Source: UBA4738 sp002413305
Lineage (GTDB): Bacteria > Actinomycetota > UBA4738
Length of the DNA stretch: 64,000 nt
Assembly (NCBI GenBank): GCA_036847185.1
Contig: DAIUAM010000004.1
Span: 33,499-97,498 of the forward strand
Reading direction: 5' to 3'
Below the pieces are notes generated by a model. It ran no database searches. It was not told the DNA's origin and was given only the letters and a program-made list of their open reading frames with translations. The translations under genes and the position numbers were made by a program. This document shows positions 17,166 to 26,749 of this stretch, one piece after another. How positions within the stretch are numbered: the first letter of the stretch is position 1; every line of letters starts with the position of its first letter.

Positions 17166-18353
17166 GTGAATGCCGCTCGCTTCCCCCGAACGGCCCGGGC
17201 GGTGGGCCTGGTGGCGTGTGCCCTGCTCGTGGTGGCGCTGGCCGCGCCTCCCGGGCTGGCCGACACCCAGGCCCAGTTGGACGCCGCCCAGAAGCAGCTC
17301 AAGGACCTGGTGACCAAGGTGGACGCGGAGAACGCGGTCGTCCTGGGCGACGAAGCGGCCGCGAACGTCCTGGCCCAGCAGATCGATGCGGTGCAGAGTC
17401 AGTTGAGCCGGACGCAGAGCAAGGTCGTCGGCCTCGAGCAGGACATCCGCCATGCGATCGAGTCCCTCCAGGCGGTCCAGGCGCAACTCGATGACCGGGC
17501 CTGGGCGGCGTACGAGAGCGGGCCCGGCAACAGCATGGACTTCGTGCTCGGGGCCACGTCCTTGGCCGACCTCAACGAGCGCCTGGCCATCGTGAACAAC
17601 GCCGCTGCCAGCGACGAGGACCTCATCACGCAGATCCACGCTCAGCGGGTCGCGCTCAGCAACCGCCAGACCAACCTGGAGATCCTCGAGTCCAAGCAGC
17701 AAGCCGAACAGGCTCAGCTCACCGACGAGGAAGGCCAGGCCCAGGTCAAGCTGGCCGATGCCCAGACAGTCCTGGCGACGCTGAACTCGGACAAGGCGAA
17801 GGCCGACGCGCTGGTGAACAAGTTGAAGAAGCAGCGGGCTGCCGAGATCGCAGCCGAGAAGGCCGCCCTGGCCGCCTTGGACGCGGGTGGGGCGCACGGT
17901 GGGCCTTCCATCTCCGGCGTCCTCCTGCGCTGTCCCGTCCAGGGGCCGCACGCCTACAGTGACGACTTCGGGGCGCCCCGCTTCAGCGGAGGCTTCCATC
18001 TCCACGCTGGGAACGACATCCTGGCCCCGCTGGGCACGCCGATCGTGGCGCCGTTCCCCGGGACCGCCACCGCATCCCCGAACGGGCTGGGCGGCAACGC
18101 GGTCATCGTGACCGGCGCGATCGGCTACGTGTACAACGCCCACCTCGACCGGTACGGCAAGCTCGGCGCGGTCACCACGGGTGACGTCATCGGCTACGTG
18201 GGCAACACCGGCGACGCAGCCGGCGGCCCGACCCACGACCACTTCGAGTTCCATCCCAACGTGATCCCGGCCAACCCATGGAAGAGCCCATACGGCGCTA
18301 CGGTGGTCAACGGGGCGATCGACCCCTACCCGTTCCTGAACTCGGTCTGCTAG
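17166..18353 (+). CDS. secreted M23-family metallopeptidase with N-terminal coiled coil
   Basis: About 395 residues from GTG 17166 (chosen because a promoter overlaps the longer alternatives). A signal peptide (AVGLVACALLVVALAAPP) is followed by a long coiled coil (about 35-240, rich in Gln/Ala/Leu) and a LytM/M23 domain. Zinc and catalytic residues look complete: HAGND (H-x-G-x-D) and HDHFEFH (H-x-H). The domain order resembles EnvC/NlpD-type or actinobacterial peptidoglycan endopeptidases acting outside the membrane in cell separation; an intact active site argues for a true hydrolase rather than an activator. A small secreted protein gene follows 6 bp later. Confidence 0.88.
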   Translation: MNAARFPRTARAVGLVACALLVVALAAPPGLADTQAQLDAAQKQLKDLVTKVDAENAVVLGDEAAANVLAQQIDAVQSQLSRTQSKVVGLEQDIRHAIESLQAVQAQLDDRAWAAYESGPGNSMDFVLGATSLADLNERLAIVNNAAASDEDLITQIHAQRVALSNRQTNLEILESKQQAEQAQLTDEEGQAQVKLADAQTVLATLNSDKAKADALVNKLKKQRAAEIAAEKAALAALDAGGAHGGPSISGVLLRCPVQGPHAYSDDFGAPRFSGGFHLHAGNDILAPLGTPIVAPFPGTATASPNGLGGNAVIVTGAIGYVYNAHLDRYGKLGAVTTGDVIGYVGNTGDAAGGPTHDHFEFHPNVIPANPWKSPYGATVVNGAIDPYPFLNSVC

Positions 18354-18359
18354 ACGACG

Positions 18360-18812
18360 ATGAAGAAGCAGGTTGGCATCGTTGGCGCCCTGCTCGCCAC
18401 CGGTGCGCTCGTGATCGCCTTCCATGGACACGGCGACGCGCAAGCGGCGGGACAACCACCGTTTACGACGGGCACAGCCGACGGTCAGGCGTTCGGCGGT
18501 GCGGGGATCACCCTCCAGCCGACGACAGCAAGTCCGGTTCTCTCGGAGAGCGAGGCGCTCACCGATGCGTGGGAGCACAACCCGTGGGGGGACAAGCAGG
18601 CGTCAGCACTAGCCATACTCGGCATGGCGACGCCGAATCCGGGGCTCGGCATGCTGGCCAAGCCAACGCTGGTGTGGGCCATCGTCTATGACAACGCCTG
18701 CATTCCCGTGCTGGGGCCCGGCGGTGGGCCGCCGCAATGCGGCGCGAAGGGAGCTGTGTTCGTCGACGCCACAAGCGGTGAGATTCTTGGCAGCGAAGCT
18801 CCGGTCGTGTAA
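18360..18812 (+). CDS. small secreted protein of unknown function
   Basis: 150 residues starting MKKQVGIVGALLATGALVIA, a good signal peptide cleaved after AQA. The mature part is low in recognisable motifs; it has two cysteines (CIPVLGPG, PQCGAKG) that could form a disulphide and ends TSGEILGSEAPV, reminiscent of PepSY-like endings but not convincing. Only 6 bp after the M23 peptidase, so probably co-transcribed and exported with it. Confidence 0.65.
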   Translation: MKKQVGIVGALLATGALVIAFHGHGDAQAAGQPPFTTGTADGQAFGGAGITLQPTTASPVLSESEALTDAWEHNPWGDKQASALAILGMATPNPGLGMLAKPTLVWAIVYDNACIPVLGPGGGPPQCGAKGAVFVDATSGEILGSEAPVV

Positions 18813-18895
18813 CCGTACCGGGGTCGCTTGATCGCTCTGTTGCGCCCACGAGAAGGAAAAGGTGTCCCCGGTCAAGGTTCGGGGATACCCCTGCG

Positions 18896-18901
18896 TATAC
18901 T
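18896..18901 (+). promoter_or_regulatory. -10 element (TATACT), leaderless promoter of the mutase gene
   Basis: TATACT is the best -10 match in the window and ends 9 nt before ATG 18911; no Shine-Dalgarno lies between. Confidence 0.5.
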
Positions 18902-18910
18902 CGCCGGGCG

Positions 18911-20899
18911 ATGGGCGTTTCCCCTGCTCAGCGGCGCGACGAGCCCTGGATCTTCCGCACCTACGCCGGCTTCGCCACGCCGGCGCACACGAACGAGCGG
19001 TTCAAGGCGAACCTCGCCAAGGGCCAGACGGGCCTGTCGGTGGCGTTCGACCTGCCGACCCAGTGCGGGTACGACGCGGACGACGAGCTCTCCCTGGGCG
19101 AGGTCGGCAAGGTCGGGGTGCCCATCGGCCACCTGGGCGACCTGCGGACGGTCTTCGACGGGATCCCGCTGGACCGGATGAACACGTCGATGACCATCAA
19201 CGCCACCGCGCCGTGGCTGCTCGCGCTGTACGTGGCGGCGGCCGAGGAGCAGGGGGCCACGCGCCAGGCGCTGGCCGGCACCACCCAGAACGACATCCTG
19301 AAGGAGTACCTGTCCCGGGGGACGTATGCGTTCCCGCCGAAGCCCTCGCTCCGCCTCACCGCCGACCTCATCACGTGGACGTATCAGCAGGTCCCTCGGT
19401 GGAACCCGATCAACGTCTGCTCGTATCACCTCCAGGAGGCCGGCGCCGACCCGGTGCTGGAGGTCGGGTTCACGCTGGCCAACGCCATCTCCGTGCTCGA
19501 CGCGGTGCAGGCCACCGGACGCATCCCGGAGGACGAGTTCCCTGCGCTGGTCGGGCGCATCTCGTTCTTCGTCAACGCCGGCATCCGGTTCGTCGAGGAG
19601 ATGGCGAAGATGCGGGCATTCGTCTCGCTGTGGGACCGGGTGTGCCGGGAGCGGTACGGCGTCCAAGACCCCAAGCTGCGGCGGTTCCGGTACGGCGTCC
19701 AGGTCAACTCGCTCGGCCTCACCGCGCAGCAGCCGGAGAACAATGTCTACCGGATCCTCCTGGAGATGCTGGCCGTGACGCTGTCGAAGGACGCCCGGGC
19801 CCGGGCCGTCCAACTCCCGGCGTGGAACGAGGCGCTGGGCCTTCCCCGGGCGTGGGACCAGCAGTGGTCGCTCCGCGCCCAGCAGATCCTGGCCTACGAG
19901 ACCGACCTGCTCGAGCACGACGACCTCTTCGCGGGCTCCCCGGTCGTGGCAGGACTCCAGGAGCGCATCGAGACCGAGGCGTGGGGGGAGTTGGGGCGGG
20001 TCCAGGACGCCGGCGGAAGCGTGGAGGCCCTTGCGTACATGAAGGAGCGGCTCGTGGCGAAGCTGGCCGAACATCTCCGCCTGATCGAGACGGGCGACCT
20101 TCGGATCGTCGGCGTGAACACCTTCATGGAAGGCGAACCGTCACCGCTGGCCCTGGGCCTGGGCGAGGGCCTCAGCTCCATCGAGCGGATCGAGCAGGAG
20201 ACCGAAGACGAACAGCGGGCGGCGCTGGCCGCCTGGCGGAGCGAGCGGGACGAGCACCAGATCGTCAAGCTCCTCGACGGATTGCGGCGCGGCGCCGAAG
20301 GCGACGAGAACGTCATGGACGCCACGCTGGAAGCCGCCCGGGGCGGCGTGACCACGGGGGAGTGGGCCGGTGCGCTTCGCGAGGTGTTCGGCTCCTACCG
20401 GGGCCCGACCGGAGTCTCGGGGTCGGCGGCCGGCGGTGGTGGCGACCCGGATGCGCTGGAGGAGGCACGCCGGGCGGTGGGGGACGCGGCCGGCCGCCGC
20501 GGTGTCCCGAAGCTCCGCCTGCTGGTCGCCAAGCCCGGCCTGGACGGCCACTCGAACGCCGCCGAGCAGGTGGCCCTGCGAGCCCGCGATTGCGGGTTCG
20601 AGGTCATCTACCAGGGCATCCGGCTCACCCCTCGTGAGATCGCCCGCGCTGCCGTCGACGAGGACGTCCACGCGATCGGGCTGTCGATCCTCTCGGGCAG
20701 CCACATGGTGCTGGTCCCCGCCGTCCTGCGGGCCCTGCAGGACGAAGGCATCGATACGGGCAGGGTGCCGGTGATCGTGGGCGGCATCATCCCGGAGTCC
20801 GATGTCGAACGCCTCCGGGCGGCCGGGGTGAGGAAGGTCGTCACGCCCGGTGGTCCCGACCTGACCCGCGCCGTCGCGGAGATCGCCTCGCTGATCTGA
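18911..20899 (+). CDS. meaA: ethylmalonyl-CoA mutase (MeaA-type, coenzyme B12-dependent)
   Basis: 662 residues carrying both the substrate TIM-barrel domain and a C-terminal B12 domain. The barrel has FRTYAGFATPAHTNERF, AKGQTGLSVAFDLPTQCGYD and TTQNDILKEYLSRGTYAFPP; the B12 domain has the lower-ligand motif KPGLDGHSNAAEQ (D-x-H-x-x-G class) and GLSILSGSH. The linker GSYRGPTGVS and overall length match MeaA/Ecm rather than the larger methylmalonyl-CoA mutase. It would rearrange ethylmalonyl-CoA to methylsuccinyl-CoA in the ethylmalonyl-CoA pathway, in line with the crotonyl-CoA carboxylase/reductase at 29.9 kb. A related acyl-CoA mutase specificity is the main alternative. Confidence 0.88.
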   Translation: MGVSPAQRRDEPWIFRTYAGFATPAHTNERFKANLAKGQTGLSVAFDLPTQCGYDADDELSLGEVGKVGVPIGHLGDLRTVFDGIPLDRMNTSMTINATAPWLLALYVAAAEEQGATRQALAGTTQNDILKEYLSRGTYAFPPKPSLRLTADLITWTYQQVPRWNPINVCSYHLQEAGADPVLEVGFTLANAISVLDAVQATGRIPEDEFPALVGRISFFVNAGIRFVEEMAKMRAFVSLWDRVCRERYGVQDPKLRRFRYGVQVNSLGLTAQQPENNVYRILLEMLAVTLSKDARARAVQLPAWNEALGLPRAWDQQWSLRAQQILAYETDLLEHDDLFAGSPVVAGLQERIETEAWGELGRVQDAGGSVEALAYMKERLVAKLAEHLRLIETGDLRIVGVNTFMEGEPSPLALGLGEGLSSIERIEQETEDEQRAALAAWRSERDEHQIVKLLDGLRRGAEGDENVMDATLEAARGGVTTGEWAGALREVFGSYRGPTGVSGSAAGGGGDPDALEEARRAVGDAAGRRGVPKLRLLVAKPGLDGHSNAAEQVALRARDCGFEVIYQGIRLTPREIARAAVDEDVHAIGLSILSGSHMVLVPAVLRALQDEGIDTGRVPVIVGGIIPESDVERLRAAGVRKVVTPGGPDLTRAVAEIASLI

Positions 20900-20964
20900 C
20901 ACCGCTCGCTCGGCCCGCGCACGGTTCTCGGCGAGGCTGGCGTGTCGCGGACGGGCCTGGCCAG

Positions 20965-21597
20965 CTAGCGCCGTTGCCGGCTGCTCAAGCGCTTCCACAG
21001 GAAGCGGCCGAGGATGAACCCGGCCAACGCGCCGAGCGCGATGTAGCCGAATCGCGACAGGACCGTGTCGACGAGCTGGATGTGCTGGCCGAAGGCGTAC
21101 CCGAAGATGGTGATGCCGGTCGCCCACACCGCGATGGCGGGGACGTCGAACAGCAGGAACCGCCGGTAGGGCATGCGTCCCACGCCGGCCGCGAACGGGA
21201 CGAATGCCCCCGCGGCCGTGGCGTACCGACCGATGGCGACGGTCTTACCGCCGTGCCGCTTGAAGTAGCGTTCGGCGTCCTCGAGCTGTCCTTCGAGCCG
21301 CCTGACCAGCGGGACGTGGCGGATCAGACCTCTCCCGTACTTGCGCCCCAGCCAGTAGCCGATCGTCTCACCGGTCGTGGCGGCCAGCGTCCCGATCACG
21401 ATCACCAAGGGCAAGGACAGCTTGCCCTTCGACGCGTAGACGCCGCCCAGGGCCAGGATGACGTCGCCGGGCACGATCAGCCCGATGAAGATCGAACGCT
21501 CCGCGAGCACGGCGGCGGCCACGATCTCGTAGCCGGCGACGGCGAAGGCGGGTTCGACCCACTGGACGATCTTCTCCGCGATGGACAGGCCCAGCAC
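20965..21597 (-). CDS. DedA-family (SNARE-associated/VTT) membrane protein
   Basis: 210 residues with about five hydrophobic segments. The DedA/VTT signatures are visible: AERSIFIGLIVPGDVILALGG, GETIGYWLGRKYGRG and the conserved F/G-x-x-x-R region FKRHGGKTVAIGRYATAAGAFVPFAAG. DedA proteins are inner-membrane transporters or flippases linked to undecaprenyl-phosphate or phospholipid handling. Stands alone on the minus strand between the mutase and dehydrogenase genes; the basic C-terminal tail is cytoplasmic-type. Confidence 0.88.
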   Translation of the reverse strand: MLGLSIAEKIVQWVEPAFAVAGYEIVAAAVLAERSIFIGLIVPGDVILALGGVYASKGKLSLPLVIVIGTLAATTGETIGYWLGRKYGRGLIRHVPLVRRLEGQLEDAERYFKRHGGKTVAIGRYATAAGAFVPFAAGVGRMPYRRFLLFDVPAIAVWATGITIFGYAFGQHIQLVDTVLSRFGYIALGALAGFILGRFLWKRLSSRQRR

Positions 21598-21713
21598 CGG
21601 GCCATCGTGTCACCTTTTGCGGGCCCCTCCGGCCGGGTACTAGTCTTGCTCGCGCCCGGGCCCGGCGCGAGGCCGCGGCCGTGTTCCGGCGACGGCGAAT
21701 GGAGGTTCCTTCG

Positions 21714-22571
21714 ATGAACCCTGAGGATGTCAGGAAGGTCGGCGTGGTCGGCTGCGGGATCATGGGGTCCGGGATCGTGGAGGTCTGCGCCAAGGCCGGC
21801 TTCGACGTGACGTTCGTGGAGGTCGACGACGCCAGGGTCGAACGGGGCCGCGTGACGATCGAGAAGTCGCTCCGCAAGGCCGCGGAGAAGGGGAAGCTCG
21901 AGGGCACCCCCGAGGACGTCCTGGCGCGGATCACGGGTTCGACCTCCCTCCAGGACCTGGCCGGCGCCGACCTGATCATCGAGGCCATCGTCGAGAACCT
22001 GCCGGCGAAGAAGGAGACGTTCAACACCCTCGATGGGATCACCAAGCCCGAGGTCGTCCTGGCCACCAACACGTCGACGCTGTCGATCGGGGAGATGGCG
22101 GCCATGACCACTCGCCCCGACAAGGTACTGGGCCTGCACTTCTTCAATCCTCCCGCGATCATGAAGCTGCTCGAGATCGTCCGGGGGATCGCCACCTCGG
22201 ACGAGACGGTCGCGTTCGCCCGCGGCTTCGGCGAGCGGCTCGGCAAGTCGACGGTGCTGGCCAAGGACCGCGCCGGGTTCATCGTGAACTTCCTACTGAT
22301 CCCGTACCTGAACGCGGCCGTGCAGATGCTTGACGACGGCCTGGCCAGCCGTGAGGACATCGACGCGGGGATCCAGCTGGGGCTCGGTCATCCCATGGGG
22401 CCGCTGACGCTGCTGGATCTCATCGGGTTGGACACCGCGGTGCACGCGTCGAATGCGCTGTACGACGAGTACAAGGACCCGGTGTACGCGCCGCCACCGC
22501 TGCTCAAGCGGATGGTGAGCGCCGGGTACCTGGGCCGGAAGTCCGGCAAGGGCTTCTACGACTACGCGTAG
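21714..22571 (+). CDS. 3-hydroxybutyryl-CoA dehydrogenase (3-hydroxyacyl-CoA dehydrogenase family)
   Basis: 285 residues. The ATG is fixed by a GGAGG about 9 nt upstream, and TAGTCT near 21640 may be the -10. Rossmann motif VGVVGCGIMGSGIVEV at the N-terminus, catalytic HFFNPPAIMKLLEIV near residue 142, and C-terminal GLGHPMGPLTLLDLIGLD are classical. It interconverts acetoacetyl-CoA and 3-hydroxybutyryl-CoA. With the thiolase at 35.6 kb, a crotonase and the Ccr enzyme it would feed the ethylmalonyl-CoA pathway; it could equally act in fatty-acid oxidation. The amidohydrolase gene follows 10 bp later. Confidence 0.92.
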   Translation: MNPEDVRKVGVVGCGIMGSGIVEVCAKAGFDVTFVEVDDARVERGRVTIEKSLRKAAEKGKLEGTPEDVLARITGSTSLQDLAGADLIIEAIVENLPAKKETFNTLDGITKPEVVLATNTSTLSIGEMAAMTTRPDKVLGLHFFNPPAIMKLLEIVRGIATSDETVAFARGFGERLGKSTVLAKDRAGFIVNFLLIPYLNAAVQMLDDGLASREDIDAGIQLGLGHPMGPLTLLDLIGLDTAVHASNALYDEYKDPVYAPPPLLKRMVSAGYLGRKSGKGFYDYA

Positions 22572-22581
22572 CCGGTTCCGC

Positions 22582-23421
22582 ATGCCGAAGGCGATCGACC
22601 TCCACGTCCACCTCCCGATGGACGAGTGGCTCGACCGGGCCCTCGGGCCGCACCTGGAGGCGACCGAGCGGTACTTCCGGGCCAAGGTCCCTCGCAGGAC
22701 CATCGAGGAGGTGGCCGAGGAGTACCGGTCGCGCGACATCCTGGGCGTTGTTCTGGACTGGGACGACGAAACGGTCACCGGACGGGGCTGGCTCGGGAAC
22801 GATTGGCTGGCAACGCTTTCGGCCCGTTTTCCCGGCGCCCTGATGGGCTTCGGCTCGGTCGATCCCTACAAGGGCGACGCGGTGGAGGAGGTCCGGCGGG
22901 TCCACGACCTGGGCATGAAGGGCCTGAAGTTCCATCCCATCATGCAAGCCTTCCATCCGCACGACGAACGCTTCCGCCCGATCTGGGCCGCGGCCGAGGA
23001 GCTGGGCCTCGTGTGCCTGTTCCACACGGGCACGTGTGGCATCGCCGCGGGCACTCCGGGAGCGGGCGGGACGAAGATCGGGTACGCGCATCCGGCGTTC
23101 CTGGACTCGCTGGCCGCCGACTTCCCCGGGCTCACGCTGATCGCGGCGCACTTCGGCTGGCCGTGGTTCCTGGAGTTGCTCGCCTACGCGCTCCACGCGT
23201 CGAACATCCACATCGAGCTCTCCGGTTGGGCTCCGGGCTACCTCCCGCCCGAGGTGAAGCGGGAGATCGGCAAGCGCCTGACCGGGCAGACGCTGTTCGG
23301 GAGCGACTACCCTTTCATCGCGCTGGACCGGTGGTTCGAAGAGTTCGAGGCGCTCGGGCTCACCGATCAGGCCCGGGAGGCCATCCTGGTCGGGAACGCC
23401 ACGCGGCTGCTCGGTCTCTGA
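22582..23421 (+). CDS. amidohydrolase-2 family metal-dependent hydrolase/decarboxylase
   Basis: 279 residues, TIM-barrel. Metal-binding HVH at residues 8-10 (IDLHVHLPMD), later His in GLKFHPIMQAF and AAHFGWPW, and the terminal Asp in TLFGSDYPFIALD complete the usual H-x-H...H...H...D set of the ACMSD-like amidohydrolase-2 family (PF04909). Members decarboxylate or hydrolyse aromatic and small-acid substrates; which one applies here is not visible. Likely co-transcribed with the upstream dehydrogenase. Confidence 0.82.
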   Translation: MPKAIDLHVHLPMDEWLDRALGPHLEATERYFRAKVPRRTIEEVAEEYRSRDILGVVLDWDDETVTGRGWLGNDWLATLSARFPGALMGFGSVDPYKGDAVEEVRRVHDLGMKGLKFHPIMQAFHPHDERFRPIWAAAEELGLVCLFHTGTCGIAAGTPGAGGTKIGYAHPAFLDSLAADFPGLTLIAAHFGWPWFLELLAYALHASNIHIELSGWAPGYLPPEVKREIGKRLTGQTLFGSDYPFIALDRWFEEFEALGLTDQAREAILVGNATRLLGL

Positions 23422-23427
23422 GGTTCG

Positions 23428-24348
23428 TCAACCGGCTGCGCGTCGAAGGAGCCCGCGGACATACCCCCACATCTTCGCAACGTCGACGAACGCCATCATG
23501 GGCGGCACGGCGATGACCGCCGCGCTCCGCTCCATGGGCCGCTCGCGCAGCCGCCGCCACGCGCGCCGCGCCGGCCTCCGCGCATAGGCCGCGGCGCCGA
23601 GCGCGCCCGCGCCCAGCAGCCAACGGTTCCGCGTCACCACGGCCAGCAGCACGAACGCGTACGTGGCGAACCGGAGCGCATGACGATCCGGATACATGCC
23701 GGCCAGAGCGTCACCTTCGGCGTAGCGGGAATACTGCCGCCACGTCGCGGCGAGCGTCGGCCGCATCCGCCAGCGCGCGACGGCGTCGGTGGCCAGTTCG
23801 ATCCGATGGCCGGTGCGCAGGAGCTGATGGTTGAAGAACATGTCCTCGCCCACCTCGAGCCATTCCGGATACCCACCCGCGGCCTCCCATGCCTCGCGCC
23901 GGAAGGCCATGCTGCGCGACGATGGGAGCCAGCCGGGCCGGACCTCCTCGGGCTCGGGGAGCGAGACCGCGCCGGCCAGGACCTGAAGGAGTGTGTTGCC
24001 CAACGGCCGGTAGAAGCCCGCTGAGACGTCGGCACCCGCTTCGATCGGGACCAGCAGGCGCTCCAGCCAGTCGGGGTCCAGGATGCAGTCGGCGTCGGTG
24101 GCGGCGATGACGTCGTGAGCCGCTTCGCGGATCGCCAGGTTTCGCCCGCGGGAGATGTTCGCACCAGGCTCGCGCAGGGCCGTGACACCGTCGACCTGCT
24201 GCAGCGCCTCCCAGGTGCCGTCGGTCGAGCCGCCGTCCACCACGATCACCTCGTCCGGCCGGCGGGTCTGCGCCTGCAGGGACGCGGCGAACTCCTCGAT
24301 GTGGGAGCGGCCGACGTCCTTGACGGTCGAGATGAGCGAGACCTTCAC
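23428..24348 (-). CDS. family 2 glycosyltransferase
   Basis: 306 residues from a GTG start. GT-A fold motifs: SLISTVKDVGRSHIEEF, EVIVVDGGSTDGTWEAL, then ATDADCILDPDW (D-x-D sugar-nucleotide/metal site) and a downstream acidic site VGEDMFFN. A hydrophobic stretch near residue 230 (TYAFVLLAVVTRNRWLLGAG) and a basic C-terminus suggest membrane association. Probably part of envelope polysaccharide or glycolipid synthesis together with the GT4 gene upstream on the same strand; 57 bp separate them. Confidence 0.88.
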   Translation of the reverse strand: MKVSLISTVKDVGRSHIEEFAASLQAQTRRPDEVIVVDGGSTDGTWEALQQVDGVTALREPGANISRGRNLAIREAAHDVIAATDADCILDPDWLERLLVPIEAGADVSAGFYRPLGNTLLQVLAGAVSLPEPEEVRPGWLPSSRSMAFRREAWEAAGGYPEWLEVGEDMFFNHQLLRTGHRIELATDAVARWRMRPTLAATWRQYSRYAEGDALAGMYPDRHALRFATYAFVLLAVVTRNRWLLGAGALGAAAYARRPARRAWRRLRERPMERSAAVIAVPPMMAFVDVAKMWGYVRGLLRRAAG

Positions 24349-24405
24349 CGCCCGAATGGTACCGACCCGCGAGCGCCGGGACCGAGGCAGCGCCGGCGGG
24401 TTCGG

Positions 24406-25527
24406 CTACAGGACCGACTTGTAGGCTTCGAGGGTCAGGCGGGCGGTCTCGTCCCAGGTGAACCGTGCCGCCCTGGTCCTGCCGGCCTCGCCGAGCCGTG
24501 CGGCCAGGTCCCGGTCGGTGGTCACGCGCTCCAACGCCTCGGCCAGCGCGCCCGTCGATCGCGGGTCGACCGGGACCGCCGCCTCCCCCGCCACCTCGGG
24601 CAGAGAGGACGACGTCGAAACGATCGTCGGCACCCCTCGCGCCATCGCTTCCAGCACCGGTAGGCCGAAGCCCTCGTAGAGCGACGGATAGACGAACGCG
24701 TCCGCCGCTCGGTACAGCGCGTCGAGTTCGTCCGGTGGTACCCGGCCGGTCAGAACGATATCGCCCGGCGCCTCGCCCGTTTCGATCTCGTGCAGCAGCG
24801 ACTGCGAGCCCCACCCCATCGGACCGGCCAGGACCAGGGTATGGGGCGCGCCCCGGCCGGCCATCCGACGGTAGGCTCGAACCAGGCGGACGAGGTTCTT
24901 CCGCGGCTCCAGCGTGCCCACCGACAGCACGTACGGCGGGCGGACCTTCAGTCGTGCCAGGACCGGTTCGACATCGGCGTCACTGTGGGGCAGCGAGGGC
25001 GCGAGGGGGGTGACGTGCACCTTCGAGCGGTCGATGCGGGTTCGCCGGATGAGGTCCTCGGCCGTGTGACGGGACACGGCCAGGATCACGTCGGCGCTTG
25101 CGACCGCCCGCCCCAGGCCTGCCCGGTACAGCAGGCGCCACCGCCGCGGGTAGAACGCCGGATGCACGACGAACCCGATGTCGTGGATCGTCACGACCAG
25201 CCGTTGGTTGGGTCCGGCCGGGGGGATCGCCGCGGGGAGTGGGGTATGCAGGAGGTCCAGCGCCGCCAACTGTTCGGGCAGGCACGGGCGCTTCGCCAGC
25301 GCCCACCCCGGATACAGCGTGCGGATGGGCCGGTCGAGCTCCACGGTCCGGTGCGTCCCGAGCTCCGGTGGCGGTGGGGCCCCTGGGTCGAACCTCGAAT
25401 GGAACAGGGTGATGTCGAGTGAGGGGTCGGCGCGGACCAGAGCCGGGATGAGCTCGCGCGCGTACGAACCCATCCCGCCGGGGATCGGCGCGAACAGCTG
25501 GTCGACCAGGAACGCCAGCGAGGTCAT
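24406..25527 (-). CDS. family 4 glycosyltransferase
   Basis: 373 residues, GT-B fold. N-domain begins AFLVDQLFAPIPGGMGSYARE (shown by PGGMG acceptor-side loop), and the C-domain has YVLSVGTLEPRKNLVRLVRAY and the E-x7-E signature YPSLYEGFGLPVLEAMARG. It transfers a sugar from a nucleotide donor to an acceptor at the cytoplasmic membrane face. ATG lies 1 bp after the CoA-transferase stop, so it belongs to the minus-strand operon that starts with pccB, an unusual mixture of carboxylase and envelope genes. Confidence 0.9.
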   Translation of the reverse strand: MTSLAFLVDQLFAPIPGGMGSYARELIPALVRADPSLDITLFHSRFDPGAPPPPELGTHRTVELDRPIRTLYPGWALAKRPCLPEQLAALDLLHTPLPAAIPPAGPNQRLVVTIHDIGFVVHPAFYPRRWRLLYRAGLGRAVASADVILAVSRHTAEDLIRRTRIDRSKVHVTPLAPSLPHSDADVEPVLARLKVRPPYVLSVGTLEPRKNLVRLVRAYRRMAGRGAPHTLVLAGPMGWGSQSLLHEIETGEAPGDIVLTGRVPPDELDALYRAADAFVYPSLYEGFGLPVLEAMARGVPTIVSTSSSLPEVAGEAAVPVDPRSTGALAEALERVTTDRDLAARLGEAGRTRAARFTWDETARLTLEAYKSVL

Positions 25528-25528
25528 C

Positions 25529-26749
25529 TCAGACGATCCCCTGGTCGCGGAGCGCCGCCAGCTCGTCCGCCGTCAGGCCGAGCTCCTGGACGAACACCTG
25601 CTCGTTGGCTTCCCCGCGCGGCCTCCCGGTGTGGCGGATCCGACCGGGCGTCGCCGACAGCCGGGGCTGGACGTCCGCGAACAGCAGGTCCCCGCCCAGT
25701 TCGTTGTCGGGCACCCGGGTCAGCGTCCCGCGGGCCCGGTACTGCGGGTCGTCCACGATCTGGGCGATGTCGAAGATCGGCGCGGCGGCCGCTTGGTGCC
25801 GTTCGAACACGGCCATCGCCTCGTCGAGCGTCCGCCCACTCGTCCACGCCACGATGATCTCGTCCAGCTGGTCGACGTGCCGCAGGCGGGCGGCGTTCGT
25901 CGCGAATCGCGGGTCGTGGATCAGGTCGCCACGGCCGATGGCGGCCAGGATCCGTTCGGCGATCGCCTGCGAGGTCCCGCTGATCCCGATCCACCGGCCG
26001 TCCCTGGTTGGGTACGCGCCCCGCGGCGCCGCGTACGCGATACGACTGCCGATCCGGCCGGGTACCCCGCCTAGCCGGTCGAACGCCGCGGCGATCGGGC
26101 CGGTGAGCTGGAAGAGCGACTCGTACAACGAAAGATCGAGGACCTGCCCGGGGGCGCCCCGCGTGTCGCGCGCGTACAGGGCGACCATGACGGCGAACGA
26201 CCCGAGCAGCCCGGTGACCTCGTCGGCCAAGGCGACCGGCGGCAGGACCGGGGGGCCGTCCGGGAAGCCGGTCATATGCGCGTACCCGGACATCGCCTCG
26301 GCCAGCGTGCCGAACCCCGGCCGGCGCCGGTACGGCCCGGTCTGGCCGAAGCCGCTGACCCGGGCCACGATCAGGCGGGGGTTGGCGTCGAGAAGCCGGT
26401 CCGGCGCGAGGTTCCACTTCTCGAACGTCCCGGGGCGGAAGGACTCGACCAGCACGTCGGCGGTCGCCGCCAGACGGAGAAGCAGGTCCTGGCCCTTGGG
26501 GTGGGAGAGATCCAGCGTGACGGGCCGTTTGTTCCGGCCGAGCCACTTCGACCACAGGGTGACACCGTCGACCTCCCAGCCCATGGACCGGACCGGATCG
26601 CCGACGGTGGGGTGTTCGACCTTGACGACGTCGGCCCCGAAGTCCCCGAGCCGGGCGGCGATCCCCGGCCCGGCCACCACGGTCGCCACGTCGAGGACGC
26701 GGACGCCGTCGAGTGGGGGTGGTGTCGGTCCTGCGCCGCTCTCCGCCAC
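25529..26749 (-). CDS. family III CoA-transferase (CaiB/BaiF)
   Basis: 406 residues. GVRVLDVATVVAGPGIAARLGDFGADVVKVE at the start (key: the V-A-G-P and D-V-V-K-V-E blocks), NKRPVTLDLSHPKGQ, and the catalytic-Asp region PPVALADEVTGLLGS, matching Asp169 of formyl-CoA transferase. It would move CoA between carboxylic acids. Its GTG start directly abuts the stop of the small carboxylase-associated gene. In this window a mesaconyl-CoA or succinyl-CoA:acid transferase role is attractive, but sequence alone does not fix the substrate. Confidence 0.9.
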   Translation of the reverse strand: MAESGAGPTPPPLDGVRVLDVATVVAGPGIAARLGDFGADVVKVEHPTVGDPVRSMGWEVDGVTLWSKWLGRNKRPVTLDLSHPKGQDLLLRLAATADVLVESFRPGTFEKWNLAPDRLLDANPRLIVARVSGFGQTGPYRRRPGFGTLAEAMSGYAHMTGFPDGPPVLPPVALADEVTGLLGSFAVMVALYARDTRGAPGQVLDLSLYESLFQLTGPIAAAFDRLGGVPGRIGSRIAYAAPRGAYPTRDGRWIGISGTSQAIAERILAAIGRGDLIHDPRFATNAARLRHVDQLDEIIVAWTSGRTLDEAMAVFERHQAAAAPIFDIAQIVDDPQYRARGTLTRVPDNELGGDLLFADVQPRLSATPGRIRHTGRPRGEANEQVFVQELGLTADELAALRDQGIV